Made by a program: the position numbers and the translations under genes
Notes under the pieces: generated by a model
What the model saw: only the letters and a program-made list of their open reading frames with translations
Databases searched by the model: none
Told to the model about the DNA's origin: nothing
Shown here: one piece after another, positions 18,853 through 26,425 of the stretch
Layout: each line of letters opens with the position of its first letter
Numbering within the stretch: position 1 is the first letter of the stretch
Source of the DNA: CAZFPT01 sp046541875
GTDB taxonomy: Bacteria; Planctomycetota; Phycisphaerae; SM23-33
Length of the DNA: 64,000 nucleotides
Direction: 5' to 3'
Assembly (NCBI GenBank): GCA_046541875.1
Contig: JBKHCL010000002.1
Location: 1-64,000 of the forward strand

Positions 18853-19850
18853 CAGCCGCTCGCGGATTCACGCTGCTGGAACTGTTGCTGGCGACGGTGC
18901 TCTCGGTGATGCTCATGCTCGGCGTGCTGGCTGTGGTGACCGATCTCTCGACCGATCCGGAGACGATTCCGTCCCGCGGTGAGAGATCCGGCGCCCTGCA
19001 GATCCAGACGCTGGACGCCTGGGTTCGGTTGCTGCGCGGCGACCTGACCCACGCCATTCAGGTCGACGCCGAGACCCCCAGCCGGGTGGAAATGCTCGGC
19101 AGCGGCGCCCTGGACGAGGTCGGCCGATCGCGAACCCATCGGCCGGTGAAGGTGATCTACTCGCTGGAAACACTCGATGGGCGGCGCTGGCTGGTCCGCC
19201 GACAGACGGCCCAGGATTCACTCGTCGCGCACGCCACGCAGCGCGACCTGGTCTGCCGGGGCGTGCGGAAGTTCGAACTCATCGCCGAAGGCTCGTCCCC
19301 CACCACGCTGCAGGACGCCCAACCCGCTTCCGGCGTGACGAGCCCGACGAACGCCGCCTCGGGCGACTCATCGGGCGACGACCAGGCGAACGCGCCCGAA
19401 GAGGCGTCCCGCGAGAAACCAAACGTCGACGCGCCGGCCGACGCGGTCACCGAGGCCCCCGACCATGCCCGCAACTTTGATGACGATGACAAGGCCCATC
19501 TCGAGTTCGGCCGGGCCGGGGGGTTCGACACCGTCTACAACAAGAGCAGCGGAGAGATATCAATCTTCGTCAACGGGCTGTGGTTCTACCCGCGATACGC
19601 TCCGAAGTGGGCCCGCGAGAAGTACTACACCGAAACCGGCCGAAAGGACCCCGCCGCGAAGGGCTCATCACCCTCCGGCGACGCCAACGCCCCCGACGGC
19701 GAAGGCTCGGCCGGTAGCGACGACGGCCACGACGCATCCGACGGGCCTTCCAGCGTGGGAGTCACCTGGCGGATTCGAGTGTGGTTCGAGGACACAGCCG
19801 AGCCGGGCTACGACCGTATCGTCACGGTTCAACTCAGCGGGGGCGCATGA
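18849..19850 (+). CDS. gspJ: GspJ-like minor pseudopilin with long acidic insert
   Basis: 333 residues; its ATGA overlaps the gspI stop. The prepilin signal is ARG|FTLLELLLATVLSVML with Glu at +5. Residues about 150-220 form a low-complexity Asp/Glu/Ala/Pro-rich insert (NAPEEASREKPN, FDDDDKAHL) and a second lies near 270-300 (GDANAPDGEGS). Typical GspJ is near 200 residues, so the inserts account for the extra length. The conserved end (WRIRVWFED) closes the pseudopilin fold. GspJ caps the pseudopilus with I and K. Confidence 0.8.
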   Translation: MTAARGFTLLELLLATVLSVMLMLGVLAVVTDLSTDPETIPSRGERSGALQIQTLDAWVRLLRGDLTHAIQVDAETPSRVEMLGSGALDEVGRSRTHRPVKVIYSLETLDGRRWLVRRQTAQDSLVAHATQRDLVCRGVRKFELIAEGSSPTTLQDAQPASGVTSPTNAASGDSSGDDQANAPEEASREKPNVDAPADAVTEAPDHARNFDDDDKAHLEFGRAGGFDTVYNKSSGEISIFVNGLWFYPRYAPKWAREKYYTETGRKDPAAKGSSPSGDANAPDGEGSAGSDDGHDASDGPSSVGVTWRIRVWFEDTAEPGYDRIVTVQLSGGA

Positions 19851-20722
19851 GACATCCACGATCCCATCGCGGCTTTGCGTTGCTCATGACGCTCGCGTTG
19901 GTGCTGTTGGCCGGTGCGGCGATGGTGGGGCTCGCTCAGCGGAGTCTCGCCGACGCGCTCGAGGCCCGGTCGGCCCAGCGGGAGCTGCAGCGCCGCTGGG
20001 CGGTGGCGTCCCTGCGGGCCACGCTCCTGGGGCGCCTCGAATCGCTCCAGGTCCGGCAGGAAGACATCGACCCAAACGCGCCGTCCGGCGATTGGCCCGA
20101 CCCGAGCACGCGGCAGGAGTTCGCCATTGAGCTGGGCGGGCGCGAGTACCGCATCGTCCTCACCGACGAGCAGGCCAAGCTCAACGTAAACGCCCTGTTG
20201 AGGTCCAACACGCCCGGCGAGACCGAGTCGATCGTGCGGGGTCTCACCCCTCGCCCGAGCGGCGGCGGATTGGTGCGAATCCGCCCAACCCGGGGCGTGA
20301 AGGCGGTATTCGGGTACGGGCAGGTGTTCGAAGGCGTTTCGCCGGCGGAACTGGTGGGGGGCGGCCGGGGCGAGGGGCTGGCGGGCAACGTTACCTGCTG
20401 GGGTGACGGGAAGGTGAACATCACCCGGGCGTCGGATCAGACAATCCGTCGGGCCATCGAGCGCGAGGTGGGCCCGCGCGTGGTACGCCTGCTGCTGGAG
20501 CATCGCCGCCGTCATCGCGCCGACGGACTGAATGGCCTGCTCAAACGAATCGACAAACTCAGTGATACCGACCGACGCACGCTGGGGCGATTGCTGACCG
20601 ACCAATCGTCCTGCCACGGGCTGTGGATCATCGCGCGCGGCGACCAGCGGGAATGGCACACCCTCGCCGTCAGCGTGACGGCCGGCGGGCGAGTGGTTCA
20701 ATGGTACGAGTTCGCGTGGTAA
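19847..20722 (+). CDS. gspK: GspK-like pseudopilin
   Basis: 291 residues from the ATG at 19847, which forms an ATGA overlap with gspJ. The N-terminus is HRG|FALLMTLALVLLAGAAM; the Glu at +5 is absent, as is normal for GspK, the tip subunit. Further features are EYRIVLTDEQAKLNVNALL and a helix-hairpin region (LNGLLKRIDKLSD). The upstream frame back to 19781 overlaps gspJ and is not needed. Confidence 0.83.
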   Translation: MRHPRSHRGFALLMTLALVLLAGAAMVGLAQRSLADALEARSAQRELQRRWAVASLRATLLGRLESLQVRQEDIDPNAPSGDWPDPSTRQEFAIELGGREYRIVLTDEQAKLNVNALLRSNTPGETESIVRGLTPRPSGGGLVRIRPTRGVKAVFGYGQVFEGVSPAELVGGGRGEGLAGNVTCWGDGKVNITRASDQTIRRAIEREVGPRVVRLLLEHRRRHRADGLNGLLKRIDKLSDTDRRTLGRLLTDQSSCHGLWIIARGDQREWHTLAVSVTAGGRVVQWYEFAW

Positions 20723-20726
20723 CCAG

Positions 20727-21257
20727 ATGACGATCCGAGAGAAGAAAACCGCTCTGGTGTTTGGCTCGATCCTGCTTGCCCTGGCGTGCGTCGCCGTGGT
20801 GGCCGGCGGGGTGTTGCTGCCGGTGCGCGTCGAAGCCGACCCGCCCGACGACCTGCCCGAACTCGCGTCCGGGGGGCGCTCTGACCCCAATGATGCGCCG
20901 TCCGACCCGAACCGGATGTCGCGCGTGTTCGCCGACCTGCAGCGCCTGGTCCGGATGGACCTTCGTCGGCCTCTGGTGAAGAAGGACGTTCCCCGTAAGA
21001 CCTCTACCAAGAGCACCCCCAAGCCGCGCCTGCAGCTGAGGCTGTTGGGCACGGCGGAGGAACCCGGGCGTTCGCTGGCGTACTTCCAGGAACGCGATGG
21101 GTCCACGGTGTGGCTGGCGGAGGGCGAACGCCTCAAGACGCCCGTCGGCGAGGTCGTGGTGAAGACCATCACCTCCGAGCGGGTGACCATCACCCTCGGC
21201 GATCAGACCATCGAACAGAAAGTCCCGCTGCGCTCCTGGCAGGAGGAGACGCCATGA
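20727..21257 (+). CDS. GspC-like inner-membrane protein
   Basis: 176 residues: one N-terminal membrane segment (FGSILLALACVAVVAGGVLL), a DPN-rich linker and a C-terminal domain. The pattern RLQLRLLGTAEEPGRSLAYF followed by VWLAEGERL matches the homology region of GspC/PilP, which contacts the secretin. No PDZ domain is present, so it is shorter than the GspC of enterobacteria. It starts four bases after gspK, and its stop overlaps the next ATG. The assignment as the GspC equivalent is by domain pattern and position. Confidence 0.72.
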   Translation: MTIREKKTALVFGSILLALACVAVVAGGVLLPVRVEADPPDDLPELASGGRSDPNDAPSDPNRMSRVFADLQRLVRMDLRRPLVKKDVPRKTSTKSTPKPRLQLRLLGTAEEPGRSLAYFQERDGSTVWLAEGERLKTPVGEVVVKTITSERVTITLGDQTIEQKVPLRSWQEETP

Positions 21258-22621
21258 GCCGATCAGTCGTCATTTTCGCCGCGGAGAGCGGCCCGTGGCG
21301 CGTTGGCTTCCAAGCCGCTCAGGGCCCGACCCATCGGGACGTGTCGATTGCTCCGGACGCCACCAGCGCCGAGACGGCTGAGGCAATCGCTGCTGTTCTC
21401 GGCGAGATCGGCTGCGATGATCAGCCGGCGGTGCTGGCGATTCCGTCCGAGTGGTGCCTTGCCGCGGAGATCTCCACCGACGATCTCGGACGCGGGGGCC
21501 GACATCGTGCGATGACCTTTCGCCTGGAGGAGCATCTGCCGCTTTCCGCCGAGGATATGGTCGCCGATTTCGTCGAGGCGCGAAAAGGCTCGGCCCTGGG
21601 GATTGCCGCGGAACTCGGCCGGCTGACGGAGTGGCTGGATGCATTGGGGTCGGCGGGGATCGCGGTGGGCTCGATCGTACCGACGGCCCTGCTGGCTGCG
21701 CGAGCGGCTGCGCGCGAGGTCGGCGCCGTTGATGCGGTCCTCGTGGCCCAACCCTCTCACGAGGGCGATGGACCCGCGACGGTCGACTGGATCGAGCTGC
21801 ACAAAGGCAAGCCCGTCCGCTGGCGATGGTTCGCCGACGACCGGTCGGCCCTTCGCGAGGCGGTCGCCGAGTTGGACCGACAGGACGATCCATCGCGAGT
21901 GGTCCTGGTCGGTGAGGCGGACGGGGCGCGTCTTGGCATTGAGGAAGCCAACCACACTGAGTGGGTAGGCGACGCCGGTTTGGACGTGTTTGCCCGGGCC
22001 CTGGGGGAGGCTGAGGGCGTGTTGAACCACTCCGACCCGCCGTGGGTGGAGTTGCGTCGCGGGCCGATCGCCGCGCCGGATCACAACCAGCCCTGCCGGG
22101 GCCCGCTCGTTGCGGTGGTGACGGCGGCAGCGGTGCTCCTGGTGTTGCTCGCCGTGGTGTTCACGTGGCGCGGGATGCAGTACGACCGGCTCGCCAGCCG
22201 ACACCGGCGCGAGCAGTTGAAGGCTTTCCGCGAGGCGGTTCCCGACCAGCGCCCGCCGATCGACATCCTTGGTCGGATGCGATCGGAGTATCGCAAGCTG
22301 GCCGGCATCGGCGGCGAAACGCTCGACGCCGACACGTCGTCGGCGGCCTTGCCTGCATCTGCACTGGTACACCTGCGGAACGTACTGGCGAGCCTGCCCG
22401 GGCAGATGCGGTTCCGGATTCTGGAAGTCGAGATCGGGCCCGGGAGCGTAGATGTTCGAGGCCAGGCGAAATCATATGCCGACGCCGAACGCATCGCCGC
22501 CGCATTGCGGGATACGAAGCTGTATGCCGTGGAGATGCACGAGACCCAGCGCCTCCGCGAGGAGGGCGTGAGCTTCCGGTTCACCGCGACCCCGGTCCGG
22601 ACGGAAGGGGGCCGCCCATGA
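21254..22621 (+). CDS. gspL: GspL-like protein (actin-fold plus membrane anchor)
   Basis: 455 residues from 21254, in ATGA overlap with the preceding gene. The N-terminal part resembles the actin-like cytoplasmic domain of GspL/PilM (VIFAAESGPWRVGF, MTFRLEEHLPLSAEDMV). One membrane segment lies near residues 285-305 (VVTAAAVLLVLLAVVF), followed by a periplasmic ferredoxin-like domain (MRFRILEVEIGPGSVDVRGQ) as in PilN/GspL. GspL links the ATPase GspE to the inner-membrane platform. Confidence 0.82.
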   Translation: MSRSVVIFAAESGPWRVGFQAAQGPTHRDVSIAPDATSAETAEAIAAVLGEIGCDDQPAVLAIPSEWCLAAEISTDDLGRGGRHRAMTFRLEEHLPLSAEDMVADFVEARKGSALGIAAELGRLTEWLDALGSAGIAVGSIVPTALLAARAAAREVGAVDAVLVAQPSHEGDGPATVDWIELHKGKPVRWRWFADDRSALREAVAELDRQDDPSRVVLVGEADGARLGIEEANHTEWVGDAGLDVFARALGEAEGVLNHSDPPWVELRRGPIAAPDHNQPCRGPLVAVVTAAAVLLVLLAVVFTWRGMQYDRLASRHRREQLKAFREAVPDQRPPIDILGRMRSEYRKLAGIGGETLDADTSSAALPASALVHLRNVLASLPGQMRFRILEVEIGPGSVDVRGQAKSYADAERIAAALRDTKLYAVEMHETQRLREEGVSFRFTATPVRTEGGRP

Positions 22622-23151
22622 GCCCCCGGAAACGGCAGAGAATCCTGGTGGGCATCATGCTGGCGATGCTCGCGGTGGCGGCGCTGTGGAGCCTGAGCTA
22701 CCTGTTTGAGCAACGGGCCGACGCCGAACGCGCCGCCGGTGAGCTGTCGGCCTGCAGGGTGTTGGCCCGGCGGATGACCGCTCTGCGCGACAAGCCGGCC
22801 GTCGCCTCGGCCAAGGACGTGGGCGTCCGCGAGCTGGGCACACGGATCGACGCCGCCTCCGCCAAGGCGAGGCTGGGTCGCCAGGCGCTTCGCAGCGTGG
22901 ACCCCGGTTCGCCCAGGGCGATGGACGACACGCCGTACCTGCTCAAACCCACTACGCTCGAACTGCAGGGCGTGACCCTCCCGCAATTGACGAGCTTCCT
23001 GTATCATCTGACCAGCGAGCCCGGGCTGGTCGTGCGGGATCTGCGGATCCGAAACCCCCGCCGCGACAGCGAGGGGGCCGACTGGAACGCCGAGGCAACA
23101 CTGACGTGGCTGATCTACTCGCCCCAGCGGGCGAAGGAGCTGAACCGGTGA
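22618..23151 (+). CDS. gspM: GspM-like membrane protein
   Basis: 177 residues in ATGA overlap with gspL. A single N-terminal membrane helix (ILVGIMLAMLAVAALWSLSY) is followed by a coiled stretch and a small periplasmic domain (LKPTTLELQGVTLPQLTSFL). Size, topology and position after gspL fit GspM/PilO, its usual partner. Sequence conservation in this family is low, so the call depends mainly on context. Confidence 0.72.
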   Translation: MSPRKRQRILVGIMLAMLAVAALWSLSYLFEQRADAERAAGELSACRVLARRMTALRDKPAVASAKDVGVRELGTRIDAASAKARLGRQALRSVDPGSPRAMDDTPYLLKPTTLELQGVTLPQLTSFLYHLTSEPGLVVRDLRIRNPRRDSEGADWNAEATLTWLIYSPQRAKELNR

Positions 23152-23762
23152 AACGTCGTGCGAGGTACATCGCGATTCCGTTGGCGCTGATGGTGGCGCT
23201 GGCTGTCCTGGCTGTCGGTTGCAGCAACGACACCCGGCAGGTCCGGTCCAACTATCGGACCATCACCACCGAGCCCCTGCGCGACACGGACGCCGCCCGC
23301 GCCGCCAACCAGCGCGGTGTGGAGCATCTCCGTGACGGCGAACTGGACAAGGCCGAGGCCAAGTTCATCCGCGCCTGCGAGGAGGACGTCGAGTTCGGCC
23401 CGGCCCACAACAACCTCGGCGAGGTGTATTACCGCCAGGACGACCTGTACAAGGCAGCTGTCGAGTTCGAGGCCGCCCGCAAGTTCATGTCCGATCACCC
23501 CGGTCCGCTGAATAACCTCGGGTTGGTCCACGAGCATGGCGGCGAGTACGGCCGCGCGATCGAGTACTATCGCAAGGCCATCGAACTCGACCGCGACAAC
23601 ATCGAGTACGCCGCGAACCTCGCCCGGGCCATGACCCGCCGAGGCGACCGCAGCGACGAACACCGCGACCTGCTGCGACGCATCCTCGCCGAGGACAAAC
23701 GCCCGGAATGGCTGATGTGGGCCAAACGCGAGCTGGCCGAGAAGTACGGCCGATCGGAGTGA
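23148..23762 (+). CDS. TPR lipoprotein, pilotin/PilF-like
   Basis: 204 residues from the GTG at 23148, which overlaps the gspM stop (GTGA). It has a lipobox (LAVGC, Cys25) and three to four tetratricopeptide repeats, for example FGPAHNNLGEVYYRQDDLYK and GPLNNLGLVHEHGGEYGRAI. TPR lipoproteins of the PilF/PilW type act as pilotins that assemble secretins, and no other pilotin is seen in this cluster. That role is an inference from position. Another possibility is a general assembly scaffold. Confidence 0.78.
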   Translation: MKRRARYIAIPLALMVALAVLAVGCSNDTRQVRSNYRTITTEPLRDTDAARAANQRGVEHLRDGELDKAEAKFIRACEEDVEFGPAHNNLGEVYYRQDDLYKAAVEFEAARKFMSDHPGPLNNLGLVHEHGGEYGRAIEYYRKAIELDRDNIEYAANLARAMTRRGDRSDEHRDLLRRILAEDKRPEWLMWAKRELAEKYGRSE

Positions 23763-23814
23763 ACCCTGCCGGGCGGCTTGAGTTTGCCGGGCGAGGTGGG
23801 GCATAATCGGGGGC

Positions 23815-24438
23815 ATGAGCGATGAGCGACCCACACCGTATCGCTGGGTGGTCCGCCTGGCTGTCCTGGCCGGGGTGTGCTACCTCGCGTGGATGCTGAT
23901 GGTCTGGTTCGGGCGGAACCTCACCGAGACCGACCGCGCCACCGAGGCCCGCAAGCACACCTGGTTGGTTCTCGTCGATGCCAATACCGCCCGATCCGAC
24001 GCCACCGAAATCGACGTGCGTCGGCCTCGCGGTGAGTCGCTGGCAAACGTCGCCGCCGCCCTGGAACCGCTCTGGGACGCCAACGAGCCCGGCCGGGTCC
24101 GCGTGGTACTCAAGGCCTGGCAGCAGGACCCCAACGCGATCCGTCACAGCGCTTGGGGGGAAGGGGTGAAAATGCTCGACGCGCTCTGCGCCCCGCCCGC
24201 CTGGAGCATTCAGCCCGCCGGCGGACAGCTGCGCGTGAGCGTCCCGGCCGATCCGAACGTGCCGGCCGTCGGTTACCCCGCCGACGTCTCGGGTCGATCG
24301 GCGTTGGCTGCGAGGGTCTACGATACCGTGCTGGAATCGCACCGGGCACTGGCGCCGAACTTCGCCCGAAACGCCCCGCAGGTGCCCAACCCCAAGAACC
24401 GCGAAATGGACCGCATCCCCGAGCCCCTGAGCCCATGA
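23815..24438 (+). CDS. Membrane-anchored protein of unknown function
   Basis: 207 residues with one membrane segment at about residues 12-32 (VVRLAVLAGVCYLAWMLMVW) and a soluble remainder. It contains four DPN/DAN motifs (LVDANTARSD, QQDPNAIRH, LWDANEPG, PADPNVP), linking it by style to the secretion proteins upstream. I do not recognise a family. It lies 52 bases after the TPR lipoprotein and its stop is overlapped by selB, so it bridges the secretion run and the selenium genes. Confidence 0.7.
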   Translation: MSDERPTPYRWVVRLAVLAGVCYLAWMLMVWFGRNLTETDRATEARKHTWLVLVDANTARSDATEIDVRRPRGESLANVAAALEPLWDANEPGRVRVVLKAWQQDPNAIRHSAWGEGVKMLDALCAPPAWSIQPAGGQLRVSVPADPNVPAVGYPADVSGRSALAARVYDTVLESHRALAPNFARNAPQVPNPKNREMDRIPEPLSP

Positions 24439-26387
24439 GCGAGCGACGCAACATCATGCTCGGAACCGCCGGCCACGTCGACCACGGGAAAACGGCGCTG
24501 GTCAAGCTGCTCACCGGCTGTGAGACCGATCGGCTGGACGCCGAAAAGCAGCGGGGGCTCACCATCGAACTGGGGTTCGCCCCCTGCACCATGAGCGACC
24601 GCCGCATCGTGGGCATCGTGGACGTACCAGGGCACGTGGACTTCATCCGCAACATGGTCGCCGGGGCCCACGGCGTGGATGTGGTCATTTTCGTGATCGC
24701 CGCGGACGATTCGGTCATGCCGCAGACCCGCGAGCACATGGACCTGCTGACCATCCTCGGCTGCGAGGCGGGACTGGTCGCCCTGACGAAGATCGACCTG
24801 ATCGACGCTGAACTGCGCGAGATGCTCCTCTCCGAGGTGCGGAGCTTCACGGCCGAGACGTTCCTGGCGGACGCCCCGATCTGCCCGGTGAGCAACGTCA
24901 CCGGGGAGGGATTCGACGAGTTCTTCGCCGCCCTGAACCGTGTCGTTGACGCGGCGCAGCCTCGCGCGGGCGGCGGGCGATTCCGCCTGTGGTCGGAACG
25001 AAGTTTCAGCGTGAAGGGGTTCGGCACGGTCGCCACGGGAATCCCGTCGGCCGGCGAGGTCTGCCGGGGCGATACGCTGGAGGTCCTTCCCGCCGGGCGG
25101 ACGGCGCGCGTCCGGTCGCTGGAGGTGTATGGCGAATCAAGCTCGGTTGGCAGAGGTGGCGAGTGCGTGGCGCTGAATCTTTCCGATATTGACGCCGACC
25201 ACGTCGGACGCGGAACCGTGCTCTGCCGGAGCGGCGCCTGCCGCACCGTCACCATGTGCGAGGGCGAGCTGACGCTGCTGGACCGCCTGCCCAGTCCGCT
25301 GCCCGATAACACTGAGGTGCATCTCCACGTGGGCACCGCCGAGGTGATGGCGAAAGTGGCGATTCTCGACGGCGGAAAGCACCTCTCTCCCGGCGAGTCG
25401 CGCCTGGTTCAGCTGCGATTGCGCGACCCGCTACCCCTCGCCGCCGGCGACCGGTTCGCCATTCGTGGAACGCTGGCGGGCCTGGCCGGCGGACGCATGA
25501 CCACGCTCGGCGGCGGGCGAGTGCTGGACGTCAGCGACATCAAGCTGCGGCGCAATCGGCCCTGGACCATCCAGAAACTCTCGGCCCGGCGCGACGCGCT
25601 GGACGACCCGGGCCGATGGACGGCACGAATCCTGCGCGAATCACCCGACCCGATCTCGCCTGATGAGTTGGCCCGGCGAGCGAACCTCCAGCCGACGGTG
25701 GTCGCTGAGATACTCGCGGACCTCGTCGGCCGGGAGGAGGCGATCGAACTGGGCGGGCGGTTCCTGCACGCCGAGGCGGTGAGGGAGCTGGCCGAGAGTG
25801 TTATCGAGGTGCTTGGTGAGTTCCACGACGCCAACCCACTTCGGCAGGGGCTCGCGCCGGAGGAGTTGGCAAGCGGGCTGGGCGCATCGGACCAGACGCT
25901 GGCTGCGGCGCTGGATTGGCTGGGACGTCGAGGCCGACTGGAGAAGCGCGGGAATGTGCTCGCCCTGCAGGGTCACGCAGCCGCCCTGAGCGAGGCCGAC
26001 ATCGCCGTGTGCGAGCGGATTCGTGAAACGCTGAAGGCGTCCGGTGTCACCCCGCCGCTGCCGGCAGAGCTGGCCGACCAGGTGAACCTGGACGAGACGA
26101 CGTTCGATAAGTTCGTTACGCTGTTGGCCGACAACGGCGATGTCCTTCGGCTGGATGAGAAAGTTCTGGTGCATCCCTCGGCCGTCGAGCGTGCCAAGGC
26201 CGTCGCGCTGGAACTGTTCCACGCCGCCAGCGGATTCACGACCACGGAGTTCCGCGACGCGTTGGGCGTCTCGCGCAAGTACGCCGTGCCGCTGCTGGAC
26301 TACCTCGACAGCATCAAGTGGACGGTGCGGTCGGCCAACCGCCGCACGCCGGGGTCGGCTGCCCGGGAGAAGTTGCCCCGACACTGA
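24435..26387 (+). CDS. selB: SelB, selenocysteine-specific elongation factor
   Basis: 650 residues from 24435 (ATGA overlap with the preceding gene). The GTPase motifs are GHVDHGKT (residues 13-20), the switch region RLDAEKQRGLTIELGF, DVPGH, and TKID. Two EF-Tu-like beta-barrels follow. The C-terminal third holds winged-helix repeats (DPISPDELARRANLQP, EVLGEFHDANPLRQGL, FTTTEFRDALGVSRKY) that in SelB bind the SECIS RNA hairpin. The family delivers Sec-tRNA to UGA codons, so the genome should encode selenoproteins. selA and tRNA-Sec are not in this window. Confidence 0.95.
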   Translation: MSERRNIMLGTAGHVDHGKTALVKLLTGCETDRLDAEKQRGLTIELGFAPCTMSDRRIVGIVDVPGHVDFIRNMVAGAHGVDVVIFVIAADDSVMPQTREHMDLLTILGCEAGLVALTKIDLIDAELREMLLSEVRSFTAETFLADAPICPVSNVTGEGFDEFFAALNRVVDAAQPRAGGGRFRLWSERSFSVKGFGTVATGIPSAGEVCRGDTLEVLPAGRTARVRSLEVYGESSSVGRGGECVALNLSDIDADHVGRGTVLCRSGACRTVTMCEGELTLLDRLPSPLPDNTEVHLHVGTAEVMAKVAILDGGKHLSPGESRLVQLRLRDPLPLAAGDRFAIRGTLAGLAGGRMTTLGGGRVLDVSDIKLRRNRPWTIQKLSARRDALDDPGRWTARILRESPDPISPDELARRANLQPTVVAEILADLVGREEAIELGGRFLHAEAVRELAESVIEVLGEFHDANPLRQGLAPEELASGLGASDQTLAAALDWLGRRGRLEKRGNVLALQGHAAALSEADIAVCERIRETLKASGVTPPLPAELADQVNLDETTFDKFVTLLADNGDVLRLDEKVLVHPSAVERAKAVALELFHAASGFTTTEFRDALGVSRKYAVPLLDYLDSIKWTVRSANRRTPGSAAREKLPRH

Positions 26388-26425
26388 GAGCCTTCCCGCC
26401 CCATGGGCCCGACAGGAGAAACACC

